Notes under the pieces: model-generated
Told to the model about the DNA's origin: nothing
What the model saw: the letters and a program-made list of their open reading frames with translations, nothing else
Database searches by the model: none
Program-made: the position numbers and the translations under genes
Part shown: piece by piece, positions 8,770 through 18,400 of the stretch
How positions within the stretch are numbered: the stretch's first letter is position 1
How the letters are laid out: every line of letters starts with the position of its first letter
Assembly (NCBI GenBank): GCA_003243425.1
Contig: QFQP01000003.1
Coordinates: 62,001-126,000, forward strand
Reading direction: 5' to 3'
DNA from: Archangium gephyra
Lineage (GTDB): Bacteria > Myxococcota > Myxococcia > Myxococcales > Myxococcaceae
Length of the DNA stretch: 64,000 nucleotides

Positions 8770-10224
8770 GTGAGCGACGAAAAAAAACTGGGAAATACGG
8801 ACGAAACGCAGCTCGGTCTTCCCGAGGTACCGGCGAGCCCGGCCACCACGCAGGTCATCAGTGAACCGGTGGCCGACGTCGAGACGACCGCCCGTGACAT
8901 GAAACCCGTGTCGCCGTTCACCGCACCTCCGCGTACCAGAGCCAACCAGACCATCGAGATGCCCGGGCGCCGCAAGACAGGCGCGATTCCTGCGTTGCAA
9001 GAGCCAGCAGCGCGTCGCGCCAGCAAGGCGATCTCGACCGAGGGTGTGGTGCCGCAGCCAGCGGCCGCGCCGCGCAGGAGCAAGGTCGCGGCGATTTCCG
9101 AGCTCGAGACCGTCGCGCCGAACAACCCGCCTGACGTCGAGACCGTCGCGCCGAGGTCGGTGCTCGATCAGGAGACCGACCCGCGCCTGGGGCCCGTACC
9201 CGACGCCCCCGCGCCAAGGGCCCGCGCCAGCAAGATGGTCTCGGCCATCAGCGATCCCCAGGTCGCCTTGCCCACGGCCGACCTCCTGCCCACTGCCGCC
9301 GAGCGCGTTCCCCCACCGCCGGTGGAGACGAAGTGGACGATTCAACGCGTGATCGCGATCGCGCTCGGCGTCTCGCTGCTCTTCATTCTCGCCTGGGTCT
9401 TCTGGCCGTCGGGCTCCAGACCGCAGCCTGTGCGCCCGGTGGTCACTCGCGAGACGCCCGAGCTCGAAGACCTCGAGCCCATCGCGAAACCGGGCGCACC
9501 GAAGACCGCACCGGTCGCCGCGCCCGTGGTCGCGAAGAAGGCGCCGGGCCTGCCGATCGACGTGAAGCAGAACGTCGTCGATCCCTTCGCCGTTCATCTC
9601 GAAGACATCCCGCTCGACCCCGCGCATCGCTACCGCCTCAAGCTCGAGCGCGACGATTCACGGTTGGGCGTAGCGTTGGCGCGGCTCGACGAAAAAGATG
9701 GCTGGGGCACGCTCCGGCGCATGGCGAGCCACGCGGCGCTGCAGTTCGGCGGCGCCAAAGCCCTCCGCATGCACTGCGACCCGGGGTCGACGTTCGCCGA
9801 CGGCGCCACCTTCCCGCTCGAGCTCACCGATCTGGCGACCAGGAAGACCATTCCCCTCACGTTGCAGCCCGCGCGCCACTGCTGGGACTTCGAGGTCGGA
9901 AAAATGCTCGAGCTGGGTGAAGGCGTGAAGAAGCGCGTGCGCGTACCCACCGACGCGAAGCTCAAGCTCGGCGAGGGCGTGCCGCTGAAGATCGCCTACG
10001 TCGTCGAGTCGCTGGGCGAGACCAGGAACTGGAAGACCGGCGTGCTCAACCCCGGTGAGAGTCTGCTCGCCGAAGGCCGGCTGGTCCGCTTCGCGCTGCT
10101 CGACCCGTACGCCAACGACAACGAAGGCACGCTCGAGCTCGAGCTGCTGGCCGGCGACACCGAGAGTTCCGGAATCGTGACGCCGTCGACGGCCTCTGGC
10201 GCACAGTTCGTACCGGTCAAATAA
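8770..10224 (+). CDS. Single-pass membrane protein with Pro/Ala-rich cytoplasmic region, unknown
   Basis: A 484-residue protein I cannot assign to a family. The start is a GTG preceded by GAGGG at 8-base spacing; the nearby ATG at 8765 runs at once into a stop. Residues 1-190 are low-complexity, rich in Pro, Ala, Val and Thr (many ETVAP and TTxVISEP-like segments), typical of disordered signalling linkers with possible kinase sites. One membrane helix lies at about 192-213. The outer part (about 290-480) looks folded, with two Cys about 40 residues apart (MHCDPGS and RHCWDFEV). Topology is therefore cytoplasmic N-terminus and extracytoplasmic C-terminal domain. It may share a transcript with the DUF1571 gene 11 bases downstream. 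Confidence 0.8.
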   Translation: MSDEKKLGNTDETQLGLPEVPASPATTQVISEPVADVETTARDMKPVSPFTAPPRTRANQTIEMPGRRKTGAIPALQEPAARRASKAISTEGVVPQPAAAPRRSKVAAISELETVAPNNPPDVETVAPRSVLDQETDPRLGPVPDAPAPRARASKMVSAISDPQVALPTADLLPTAAERVPPPPVETKWTIQRVIAIALGVSLLFILAWVFWPSGSRPQPVRPVVTRETPELEDLEPIAKPGAPKTAPVAAPVVAKKAPGLPIDVKQNVVDPFAVHLEDIPLDPAHRYRLKLERDDSRLGVALARLDEKDGWGTLRRMASHAALQFGGAKALRMHCDPGSTFADGATFPLELTDLATRKTIPLTLQPARHCWDFEVGKMLELGEGVKKRVRVPTDAKLKLGEGVPLKIAYVVESLGETRNWKTGVLNPGESLLAEGRLVRFALLDPYANDNEGTLELELLAGDTESSGIVTPSTASGAQFVPVK

Positions 10225-10235
10225 GCCCCGCTCCC

Positions 10236-10985
10236 ATGATCGCCTTTGCGCTCTCGCTCAGCCTCGCCGCCAGCCCGTGGATGAACCTCACGGAGCCCGA
10301 GCGCCGGGCGTCGGTCGCGAAGATGTCGAAGGAGGAGCTGGAGCAGGCCATTCGCGAGACGCCTTCCGACGTGCTGCTCAAGATGAGCGAGAAGGCCATC
10401 ACTGCGCTGGGGCCGTACCAGTACGTCATGGTGAAGCAGGAGCGCATTCGGGGCGCACTGCAGGGTGAGCAGACGATTCGCACCACCATTCAGGACTCGC
10501 CCAGCGCGATTCGCCTCGAGTACCTCAAGGGCCCTGCCGCCGGCCGGAAGATCATCTTCAACGCCTCGGTGAAGAAGAACGAGTTCCGCGTGCGCGAGGC
10601 GGGCATGCTCTCGATCATCCCCATCTGGTTGCCGATCGACTCGGAGCTGGTGAAGGGCGACAGCAACCACACGGTTCCCGAAGCCGGCCTCGGCAGTCTG
10701 GTTCGCCGGCTCCAACTCGATCAGGGCCGCGCCGGCGACCGGCTCCAGGTGAAGCACGAGGGCTGGACCGACGGTGGGCACTTCTGCTCGGTCTTCAGCC
10801 TCCCCGACGGCGGCAAGGGCTTCGACCACGCCAGCACCCGCATCTGCATGGACCCGAAGGCCGGCCTGCCCATGAAGGTGGAGGGGTTCGACGCCAAAGG
10901 CGCGCTCATCGAGCGGTACGCCTTCAGCGACGTGAAATCGATCACCGTCGAAGCCAATACCTTCGATCCTGAAAAGGGACTGTAA
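10236..10985 (+). CDS. Exported DUF1571 family protein
   Basis: A 249-residue protein with a short signal peptide (MIAFALSLSLAASPW). The body, with YQYVMVKQERIRGALQGEQ, then LKGPAAGRKIIF and a late MDPKAGLPMKVEGFD, has the layout of DUF1571 proteins, which are exported and resemble LolA/LolB-like lipoprotein carriers in outline. The exact role is unknown. It follows the membrane protein gene by 11 bases, suggesting co-transcription, and precedes the bestrophin gene by 14 bases. Confidence 0.75.
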   Translation: MIAFALSLSLAASPWMNLTEPERRASVAKMSKEELEQAIRETPSDVLLKMSEKAITALGPYQYVMVKQERIRGALQGEQTIRTTIQDSPSAIRLEYLKGPAAGRKIIFNASVKKNEFRVREAGMLSIIPIWLPIDSELVKGDSNHTVPEAGLGSLVRRLQLDQGRAGDRLQVKHEGWTDGGHFCSVFSLPDGGKGFDHASTRICMDPKAGLPMKVEGFDAKGALIERYAFSDVKSITVEANTFDPEKGL

Positions 10986-10999
10986 GGTCCGCGCTCAGA

Positions 11000-11860
11000 A
11001 TGATCGATTACGACCCGCACAAGTGGCGGACGACCTTCTTCGCGGTGAAGGGGTCGATGGTGAAGGTGATCGGCGTGCGCTCGATTCTCGTGAGCGTCGG
11101 CGCCGCGGCCCTCGTCGCTTCCCATTTCGCCTACAAATCTTTCGACTTCCCCAACGCTGCCGTGGTGCACGGCATGGTCGGCACCGCGCTCGGCCTGCTG
11201 CTCGTCTTCCGCACCAACCAGTCGTACGACCGCTGGTGGGAAGGCCGGAAGTTGTGGGGCGCGATGGTGAACACCTGCCGCAACCTCGCGCGCTCGGCGT
11301 CGGTTCATCTCGCGCACAACCCCGATCGGCTCGCGCGCGTGGTGCGCCTGACACAGGCCTTCCCCGCCGCGTCGATGGCGACGCTGCGGCACAAGACGTT
11401 CGTGCCCGCGAACATCGAGGCCGACGATCTCGACGCCATTCAGCAGCGCAACCACATTCCCACCGCGATCTGCCAACGCATCACGTGGCACCTCGAGCAG
11501 GAGCGCAAAGCCGGCAACGTGGCCGACATCGTCTTCACCTCGGTCGACAACAACAACCAGCTGCTCGTCGACATCATCGGTGCGTGCGAGCGCATTCATA
11601 AGACGCCGCTGCCGTTCGCCTACGTCATTCACCTCCGGCGCGCGCTCGTTCTGTACTGCACGAGTCTGCCCATCGCGCTCGTCAACAGCTTCGGCTGGTG
11701 GACCATCGGCGTGGTCTTCGGCCTGACCTACGTGCTGCTCGGCATCGAAGAGATCGGCGTGGAGATCGAGGACCCCTTCGAAGGCGACGACAACGATCTG
11801 CCGCTCGAGCGCATCACCGACGGCATTCAGAGCGCCGTCGGCAGCTACCTGCCCCGCTGA
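11000..11860 (+). CDS. Bestrophin-like anion channel (UPF0187)
   Basis: A 286-residue integral membrane protein. The opening YDPHKW, the TM1-TM2 region, the FRTNQSYDRWWEGRKLWG motif and the late GIEEIGVEIEDPFEGDDNDLPL motif are diagnostic of bacterial bestrophins, which form pentameric anion or cation channels. The acidic EDPFEGDDNDLP loop corresponds to the calcium-clasp region of animal relatives. Length is normal. Its stop codon abuts the stop of the convergent TonB receptor gene with no base between (11860/11861). Confidence 0.93.
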   Translation: MIDYDPHKWRTTFFAVKGSMVKVIGVRSILVSVGAAALVASHFAYKSFDFPNAAVVHGMVGTALGLLLVFRTNQSYDRWWEGRKLWGAMVNTCRNLARSASVHLAHNPDRLARVVRLTQAFPAASMATLRHKTFVPANIEADDLDAIQQRNHIPTAICQRITWHLEQERKAGNVADIVFTSVDNNNQLLVDIIGACERIHKTPLPFAYVIHLRRALVLYCTSLPIALVNSFGWWTIGVVFGLTYVLLGIEEIGVEIEDPFEGDDNDLPLERITDGIQSAVGSYLPR

Positions 11861-14149
11861 TCAACGGAACGAGTACTTGATGCCCGCCTGGAACAGGAGC
11901 GGCGCCTGCGAGCGTGCGCCCAGCGGCAGGCGCGCCGTCAGCGCGGTCTGATTCGTGAGGTTGGTGGCCGTGAAATAGAAGCGCGCGGGGCCGAGGTCGT
12001 ACGACGCCGTGGCATCGAGCAGCACGCGCGCCGGCACGCGCACCGACTCGTCAGGCGCGCCCTCACCGGCCTGCTCACGAAGCTCGCCGTAGAACATGGC
12101 GCCGAAGCCGATTTCGAGCGGGCCCTTCGCCACGCGCAGCCGCAGCTGGCCCTGGTGCACGGGGATGTACGGGAGCTGGTAGCCGGCCTGCACCGAACCC
12201 CACGTCGGGTTGTCCGACTGGAAGTCCGACAGGAAGCGCGCGTCGGTGAGCGTGTACGAGACATCGGCCGCGCCGCGAAGGCCCCAGAAGAGCTCGCCCT
12301 TCACGCCACCCAGTGCTTCGAGCCCCAGCACTCGCGCCGCGCCGCCGTTGAACTGCTCGTTGATACGATCGTTGATGCAGCCCGAGGAGCCCGTGCAGCT
12401 GCCGGTGATGTTCTGGTACTCGCTCCAGAAGCCGATGGCCTCCAGGCGCACGCCACGCCGCGCGAAGCGGGCGCCGAACTCGGTGTTGATGGCGCGCTCC
12501 GACAACGCGCCGACCTGCCCGGCCGCCGGCGGGCTGAAGCCCTGGTGCACGCCACCGACCAGCGAGAGCCCGAAGTCGAACGCGTACACCGCTCCGATGC
12601 CGAGCAGCGGCACCACGTTGAGCTGCTGCGCGTTGGTGGCCAGCACCCGATCGTTCAAGAACGCGTCGAACACCTCGAGCCGCGCGCTGGGAGCGAGCAG
12701 GAAGTTCCCCCATGTCAGCGTGTCCGACAGGTGCGCGCTGAACGATCTGGTCAGGCCCGTGTTGTCGTTGACGATCTCCGACGGCTCACCGTTCCACACC
12801 ATGTGCCCGACGCGCATGTCGTAGCCGTCCTGCGTGTGCAGGCGAACGATGTCGTCGTGGTGAAAGCGAATGCCGAGCTCGAGCTCCTGCGCGATGGGGC
12901 CGGTGCTGAGCTTGAGCACGCCGGTGCTCTGAATGCCCTCCGACACGAAGCGGCGCTGGTTGTTGAGGATCATCAACTGCTGGTCGCGACCGACGCTGTC
13001 TTCACGGCCCGCCAGAATCGCTCCGTACACCGCGCGCACGCCGGTCTGCGGGTAGGCGAGCACCTCGTACACCGACGGCCCGCGGCGGAAGTGATCGAAG
13101 CGGTACCACGAGCGGTAGTAGTCGTGACGGTACACGTCGGTGCGCAGCTCGAACGTCTCGCCGACCTTCAGCGTGTGCGTGAGGACGCCCTGCGTGCGCC
13201 ACCAGTTCATCTGATCGAGCTCGCTGGCCGGGTAACGCAGCAGCGGGTTGGCCGCGAAGTCGTCGTTCGACACGCCGAGGTACGTCTCGTTGGAGCGCTC
13301 GGTCGACAGCCCCAGCTTCAACTGCAACTCGTTGCGAACCTCGCCGCTCTGCTCGAACGCGAAGCGGCCCTTCAACATCAGCTCGTTCTTGTCGAAGCCG
13401 GTGCTGCCGCGCGTCGCCAGCTGCTTGAACCCCTCGCTCTGCAGGTGCACGCCTTCGAGCATGATGCCCATGCGCTCGTTGCCGAAGCCCACCACGCCGT
13501 GCAGCTTCCCCGTGCCGTAGTTGCCGATGGACAGGTCGGCGTCGACCTCGGTCTGCCGCGAGACGTCGCGCGTGCGCAGGTTGAGCGCGCCGCCGATGGT
13601 CTGCGGGCCGAAGCGGATCGCTGCGGGGCCCTTGTAGATCTCGACGCCCACCATGCGCGTCATCAACGGCGTGAAGTACGCAGCGGGCGCCGAATACGGC
13701 GCCGGGCCGTACAACACCCCGTCTTCCATCAACGTCACCTTCGACGAGCGGTCCGCCGAGCCACCACGAATGCCGATGTTGGGGCGAAGACCGAAGCCGT
13801 CTTCTTCGCGCACGTACACGCCGGGCACGCCCTGCAGCACGCGCTCGAGGTTGTTCGACTCCTGGCGCTCGAGCTCTTCGCGGCCGATCACCTGCGCTGA
13901 ACCGGCCACGCGGCGCACGTCGACCAGGCGGTTGCTGGTAACCGTGGTCTCACGCTTCTTGTTCGGCGACGGCGCGACGTCTGGCGCGGCCGCCAGCTCG
14001 ACACCCGCGTCGGGCAGCTCGACCGGCGCCAGCTCCGGAGCGCCCGCGTCGACGTCCACGACGGGAACGTCGAGGCCCGCGTCACTCGTGGTCTCGTCGG
14101 CCACCTGCCCGGCCGTCAGCGACACCGCCACTGTCATCAGGAACCACAT
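11861..14149 (-). CDS. TonB-dependent outer-membrane receptor
   Basis: A 762-residue receptor. I chose ATG at 14149 over a TTG two codons upstream. A signal peptide (MWFLMTVAVSLTAG) is followed by an Asp/Ala/Pro-rich linker and a probable TonB box near TTVTSNR. The plug domain follows (VIGREELERQESNNLERVLQGVPGV, then IRGG and VEIYKGPAAIRFG), and after it a long beta barrel with a terminal aromatic-ended strand (LLFQAGIKYSFR). The VLQGVPGVYVREEDGFGLRPNIGIRG pattern resembles ferric-citrate and siderophore receptors such as FecA; substrate is inferred. No N-terminal signalling extension is present. A promoter and a palindrome upstream suggest metal- or ligand-dependent control. The iron-type ABC operon lies about 4.5 kb to the right. 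Confidence 0.93.
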   Translation of the reverse strand: MWFLMTVAVSLTAGQVADETTSDAGLDVPVVDVDAGAPELAPVELPDAGVELAAAPDVAPSPNKKRETTVTSNRLVDVRRVAGSAQVIGREELERQESNNLERVLQGVPGVYVREEDGFGLRPNIGIRGGSADRSSKVTLMEDGVLYGPAPYSAPAAYFTPLMTRMVGVEIYKGPAAIRFGPQTIGGALNLRTRDVSRQTEVDADLSIGNYGTGKLHGVVGFGNERMGIMLEGVHLQSEGFKQLATRGSTGFDKNELMLKGRFAFEQSGEVRNELQLKLGLSTERSNETYLGVSNDDFAANPLLRYPASELDQMNWWRTQGVLTHTLKVGETFELRTDVYRHDYYRSWYRFDHFRRGPSVYEVLAYPQTGVRAVYGAILAGREDSVGRDQQLMILNNQRRFVSEGIQSTGVLKLSTGPIAQELELGIRFHHDDIVRLHTQDGYDMRVGHMVWNGEPSEIVNDNTGLTRSFSAHLSDTLTWGNFLLAPSARLEVFDAFLNDRVLATNAQQLNVVPLLGIGAVYAFDFGLSLVGGVHQGFSPPAAGQVGALSERAINTEFGARFARRGVRLEAIGFWSEYQNITGSCTGSSGCINDRINEQFNGGAARVLGLEALGGVKGELFWGLRGAADVSYTLTDARFLSDFQSDNPTWGSVQAGYQLPYIPVHQGQLRLRVAKGPLEIGFGAMFYGELREQAGEGAPDESVRVPARVLLDATASYDLGPARFYFTATNLTNQTALTARLPLGARSQAPLLFQAGIKYSFR

Positions 14150-14176
14150 CTGCAAAGCACCGCCTCAAGCTGGGAT

Positions 14177-14195
14177 TTTGCGAATCACTCGCAAA
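14177..14195 (-). promoter_or_regulatory. Palindromic operator candidate in the TonB receptor leader
   Basis: A perfect 7-bp inverted repeat, TTTGCGA-ATCAC-TCGCAAA. It sits just downstream of a plausible promoter for the receptor gene, covering about +4 to +22, the position of a repressor site. The sequence does not match the classical Fur box; the regulator is unknown. Confidence 0.5.
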
Positions 14196-14205
14196 TTGGC
14201 GAGGT

Positions 14206-14234
14206 GCAGTACAGGTCATGAGCGAGCGCGTCAA
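14206..14234 (-). promoter_or_regulatory. Candidate promoter of the TonB receptor gene
   Basis: Minus strand TTGACG (14234-14229), a 17-base spacer, then TACTGC (14211-14206). The -35 is good and the -10 is weak. Spacing and the palindrome just downstream support it. Confidence 0.4.
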
Positions 14235-14258
14235 GGCGCCTGCGGCTAATGAAGCGTC

Positions 14259-14594
14259 ATGGGACAAGCGCTGGAGATCGGTACGCCGGACAACTTCGAT
14301 CAGTTGACGAATGAAGCTGATGGGCTGGTGGTGGCGTACTTCTGGGGCCCCGAGTGCCCCAACTGCGAGATCTTCGCGCGCGACTTCCCCACGCTGCTGC
14401 CCGAGGTGCCGTCGACGGTGCGCTTCGTGAAGACCAACGCCTACGAGCACCCCGAGCTGGCGCGGCGCTTCGGCATCGCAGGCATTCCCGCGTTCGTGTT
14501 GTTCAAGGGCGGCAAGAAGCTGGGAATGATGCGGCAGTACTACGGGCGCTCCTACTGGACGCAGGTGATCACCGAGCAGTCGCAGGCGACGTAA
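14259..14594 (+). CDS. Thioredoxin-like protein
   Basis: A 111-residue thioredoxin-fold protein without a signal peptide. The active site is WGPECPNCE, a CPNC redox pair in place of the classical CGPC. The cis-proline motif AGIPAFVLF is present. It probably acts as a cytoplasmic thiol-disulfide reductase or a specialised thiol donor. It starts 109 bases from the divergent TonB receptor start and is followed after 9 bases by the metallo-beta-lactamase-fold gene, so the two are probably co-transcribed. Confidence 0.9.
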   Translation: MGQALEIGTPDNFDQLTNEADGLVVAYFWGPECPNCEIFARDFPTLLPEVPSTVRFVKTNAYEHPELARRFGIAGIPAFVLFKGGKKLGMMRQYYGRSYWTQVITEQSQAT

Positions 14595-14603
14595 GGTGCG
14601 CGC

Positions 14604-15404
14604 GTGATCGTCACCTGGTTGGGCCACGCGTCGCTGTTCCTCAACGCTGCCGGCAAGACGTTGCTCGTCGACCCCTGGTTCATCGAGCCCGTCGACGGCA
14701 AGTACCGCTTTCCGCCGCCGCCCTACGCGGTCGCCAACGCGATGCCCCGGCCTGATTTCCTGCTGCTCACCTGCGCCCGGAACGAGCACGCGAGTGAAGC
14801 GACGCTCTCGCAGCTCAAGCGCGACACGGTCACGCTGGCCGCGCCCGAGGTGTTGCCGCGCTTGTCGGCGTTGCAGTTCAACAAGGTCAAGCCGCAGGAG
14901 CCCTGGAGCAGCACGTCGTTGTCTCCAGGGCTGTCGGTGACCTTCGTGCCGGGCGGCGCGTTCGTGGTCGAAGCCGACGACGTGCGGCTCTTTCACGGTG
15001 GCGACGCGGCGCTGAGCGCCGACGACTTCCGTGAAGTGGCCAGACGCGCGGGGCCCATCGACATGGCGTTTCTGCCGTTCACCGCCGACGACAAGCAGCG
15101 CGGGCTGCAACGCTTCTTCGACGGCATCGTCGGGCTGCAGGCGAAAGAGGCCGCGCCGTTCGCGTCGGGGTGGCTGCGACTCGAGAACGTCGACTCCCAC
15201 TTCGCCCAGCGCGCCACACACGCGGAAGCCCTGGCCGCTGCCATGAAGCTCGCGCACGAGAACGGCACGCACCTCGCGCACCTGCAGTCAGGCGACGAGT
15301 GGAGCCCCGAGACCGGGGCCATCAACAAAGGTCTGGTCGACGGCTGGTCGGAAGACGTCGCCTCGCTGCACCGCTACGCCGCGCAGCTCAGTCGAGCTTC
15401 GTGA
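14604..15404 (+). CDS. UlaG-like metallo-beta-lactamase fold protein with degenerate metal site
   Basis: A 266-residue protein, GTG start. The opening MIVTWLGHASLFL and LLVDPW match the UlaG/L-ascorbate lactonase-like branch of the metallo-beta-lactamase fold. The metal-binding motif HxHxDH is replaced here by CARNEHAS, so only the last His is kept. A later segment RLFHGGDAAL preserves the usual H-GD pattern. The enzyme may bind metal differently or be non-catalytic. Pairing with the CPNC thioredoxin suggests a thiol-linked or redox role, which is inference. The 3' end overlaps the convergent lipoprotein gene by 17 bp. Confidence 0.8.
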   Translation: MIVTWLGHASLFLNAAGKTLLVDPWFIEPVDGKYRFPPPPYAVANAMPRPDFLLLTCARNEHASEATLSQLKRDTVTLAAPEVLPRLSALQFNKVKPQEPWSSTSLSPGLSVTFVPGGAFVVEADDVRLFHGGDAALSADDFREVARRAGPIDMAFLPFTADDKQRGLQRFFDGIVGLQAKEAAPFASGWLRLENVDSHFAQRATHAEALAAAMKLAHENGTHLAHLQSGDEWSPETGAINKGLVDGWSEDVASLHRYAAQLSRAS

Positions 15405-18400
15405 CGACCACCTGCCACGGGTTGGTGCCGCAGCGCTCCGTCCACGTCACCCACACGCCTGTCGGGAGCCCCGAGAGCTCCGGGTTGGCGGGCGTGCAGT
15501 TGAGGTCGTTGAGCGACTCGTCGTTGTTGGGGCCGTCGACCAGCTCGAAGCTGGTCTCGCTGGCGAGCGCGCTCTTTCGCCACACGTAGATGCGGCCGCC
15601 GTTCGAAACGGTGAGCCACAGGTACTTTCCTGCCGCGACCAGGTCGAAGCCGGTCACGCCGGGGAGCAAAGAAGGCACCGTGTACGTGGCGAAGGTGCTG
15701 CCGCCGCGAAGCTCGAGCGTGTTGCTGCCGCCGACGAAGCGCGAGTACGCGACGTATTCCACGCCGTCGCTGACCGCGGTTCGAAGGCCGTTGAGCGTCT
15801 CGGTGAGCGGCGTGACGAGCGTGGGCGTCCACAGGTTGGCCGCCGCGCTCCGGCCGATGCGCAGCTCGAGTGACGACGGGTTCTGCCACGCGAGGAAACG
15901 GCTACCTCCGAAGGAGTCGCCCGCGGCGATCAACTTCCCGGCGGAGCTGGGAGTGACGAGCGAGTCGATGTGCTCGGCGTTCGAAGGCGACGTCACGAAG
16001 TCAGGCCACGTCTGCGACGACGGCGTGAAGCGCGTGACCAGCACGTTGGTGGTCGCGGCGGCGACGAAGAGCGACGCGCCGTCGCTGAACATCGGCCCGG
16101 CGAGCTGCGTGGGCGAACCGAAGTTGGGAATCTCTCTCCAACCCGTGGAGGTCGCCGCGAAGAGCGCCGCGCCACCGGGCGTGGGAGTCCAGTTGCCGTC
16201 GGGCGTCGACAGACCGGCGTAGACGGTGTTGCCGACGAGCTGCAGCTTCTTCGACGACGGCACCTTCTTGAGCCCGAGGTGCACCCCCGCGTCCCATCGC
16301 TGCAACGGCAGCGCCGGCTGGGGAGCGTTGGGAGACACGTCGTAGGCCTCGAACAGCGCCACCTCCGTGGGTGCGGAGTTGATGATGCGCGCGGCGACGT
16401 AGAGCGCGTTCGGTTCCTTCAGCAGCACCGAGGGATGCGGGGCGTCGATCACCGCGGTGCTCTCGAGCGTGGCGATGAGCGGCGGACGCATCACCGAGTC
16501 GCGGGCGATGAACGTGCCATTCACGCTCGAGGGGTTGGCGCGCGGCGTCTGGTCGACGACGTTGACGGTGAGCCGATACGTCACGCCGGCCTGCAAGGCG
16601 CGCGTGGGGAAGACACGCGCTCGCTGCGGCGCGACCCGAAGCGTCGACGTGGGCACGACCGTTCCGGTGCTGACGTTGAGCAGCGTCGCCGACGGCGTGC
16701 CGCCGATGGGCTCGTCGAACTCCACGTCGAGCGCAGCGAAGCGATGGTGCGCCGGCGATTGATCGAACGAGAACACCGCGCCACCCGGCCCATGCACGTC
16801 GGTGATGATCACCTGCGTCTCACTCGCCGCGTTGCGACAGTCGGGGTCTGACGTCATGCAGTTCGCGGGGGAACGCGCTTCGAGCCGGAAGCGGCGCAGC
16901 TGATCGCCCACGACGATCGGCGCGACAAACGACGCGGCCTGCGCGGTCGGAGCGTTGAGCGTGATGCTCGGCGACTGCGGCATCACTTCGGTCCACAGCT
17001 GACTGAAGGACGGGTCGGTCGAGACGACGGTGCCATTCAGAAACACCGTCGAACCTGCGTCGACGGTCTGCAGCGCGCCGGCATCGGCGAAGATGGAGCC
17101 GGCGTCGCTGCCGGTGGTGAAGGTCACCTTCGACGTCGCGCGGCGACTGACGACCCCCACCGAGTTCTCGACCTCGAGGAACACTTCGACGACGCCCGGC
17201 GCGTGCGCCACCAGCCGGCGATCGTCGGCGGTCACGCCGGGCTGAAGTTCCGCGGCACCACTGACGATGCCGAAGCGCCGCGCGACGATCGGGAGGCCTT
17301 GCGGATCGGTGCTCGCGACCGACGTCACGATCACCGCGCTGGCGACGGTGGCGACGGTCGGGCTGAGGACCGCGGTGGGGCGAAACGCGAAATACACGGG
17401 CGCGGTGACCATCTGTGAGCTGCCGCGCACGTCGCTCACCACGAGCTGAACTTCGGCCTCGGAGGCCATGGTCTGCGTGACGCCCCAATAGAAGCGAACG
17501 TGCGAGCTGAAGTCGCTGGGCTGATCGACGAACAGATCGGTGGTGCCCGAAGACCACGCGTAGCGAAGCGGCGCGATGCCGAGCGACAGATCGCCGTTCA
17601 CCTCGAAGTCGATGGTGGTGCCGCCATCGTCGGGCGGGTCGAGCGCCACGGCGATGCGCGCCGGAGAAATGACGGCGACGGGGCCGACGCCACCGTCGGG
17701 AACGATGATGACGGCGCCTCCGTCGAGCCCCGGGAGCGGCGTGAAATCGGGCGCCGTGCTCGTGCCTTCGCCCAACAACAGATCGCCGACGTCGGTGTCG
17801 CCCTCAGCGCGGATCACGTTGCGAACCACGAGCGTGGCGGAGCCCGCGTTTTCCACCGCGAGGTCATAGAGACCGGACCCGAGCGACGCGAAGACGAAGC
17901 GGCCGTCGCCATCGACGTTGGTCTCTGAAACCGTCACGCCCGAAATCGCGACGGACACCCTGGCAGACGGCAACGGCGCACCGAGCGCGCTCAGCACCCG
18001 GCCGACGATGCGACCCGACGAAGGAACACCGCTGAGCGGCGGCAGCACGACCGGCGCGAGATTCACTTCTTCACCGGCGCGCGCCGTGAACGGCTGCACG
18101 GTGACCTCGTAGCCCGTGCGCACGAAGGCGATGCGGAGTTCACCTTCGGGCAGCTCCGGCAGGAGAAACGAGCCGTCGTCGGCGGTGGTCGTCGCGTAGG
18201 GCGCTTCGGGGATGACGACCGAAGTTCCCGCGTGACCTGAGAGCGCAGCGCCGAGCTCGCCACGACGCGCGCGGCCAACGACCGTCGCGTTGAGCCCGAG
18301 GGTCACGGTGCCGAGCACGACGTCTTTTCCGGGACCGGTGCCGATCTCCTGCAACTCCATCGAGCGCTGCCGGTCATCGACGCCGTCACCGTCGAGGTCG

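Noticed and set aside
12155..13900. 581-codon plus-strand frame over the TonB receptor
   Set aside because: Antisense shadow; composition is Arg/Val/His-biased and it lies entirely within a recognised receptor.
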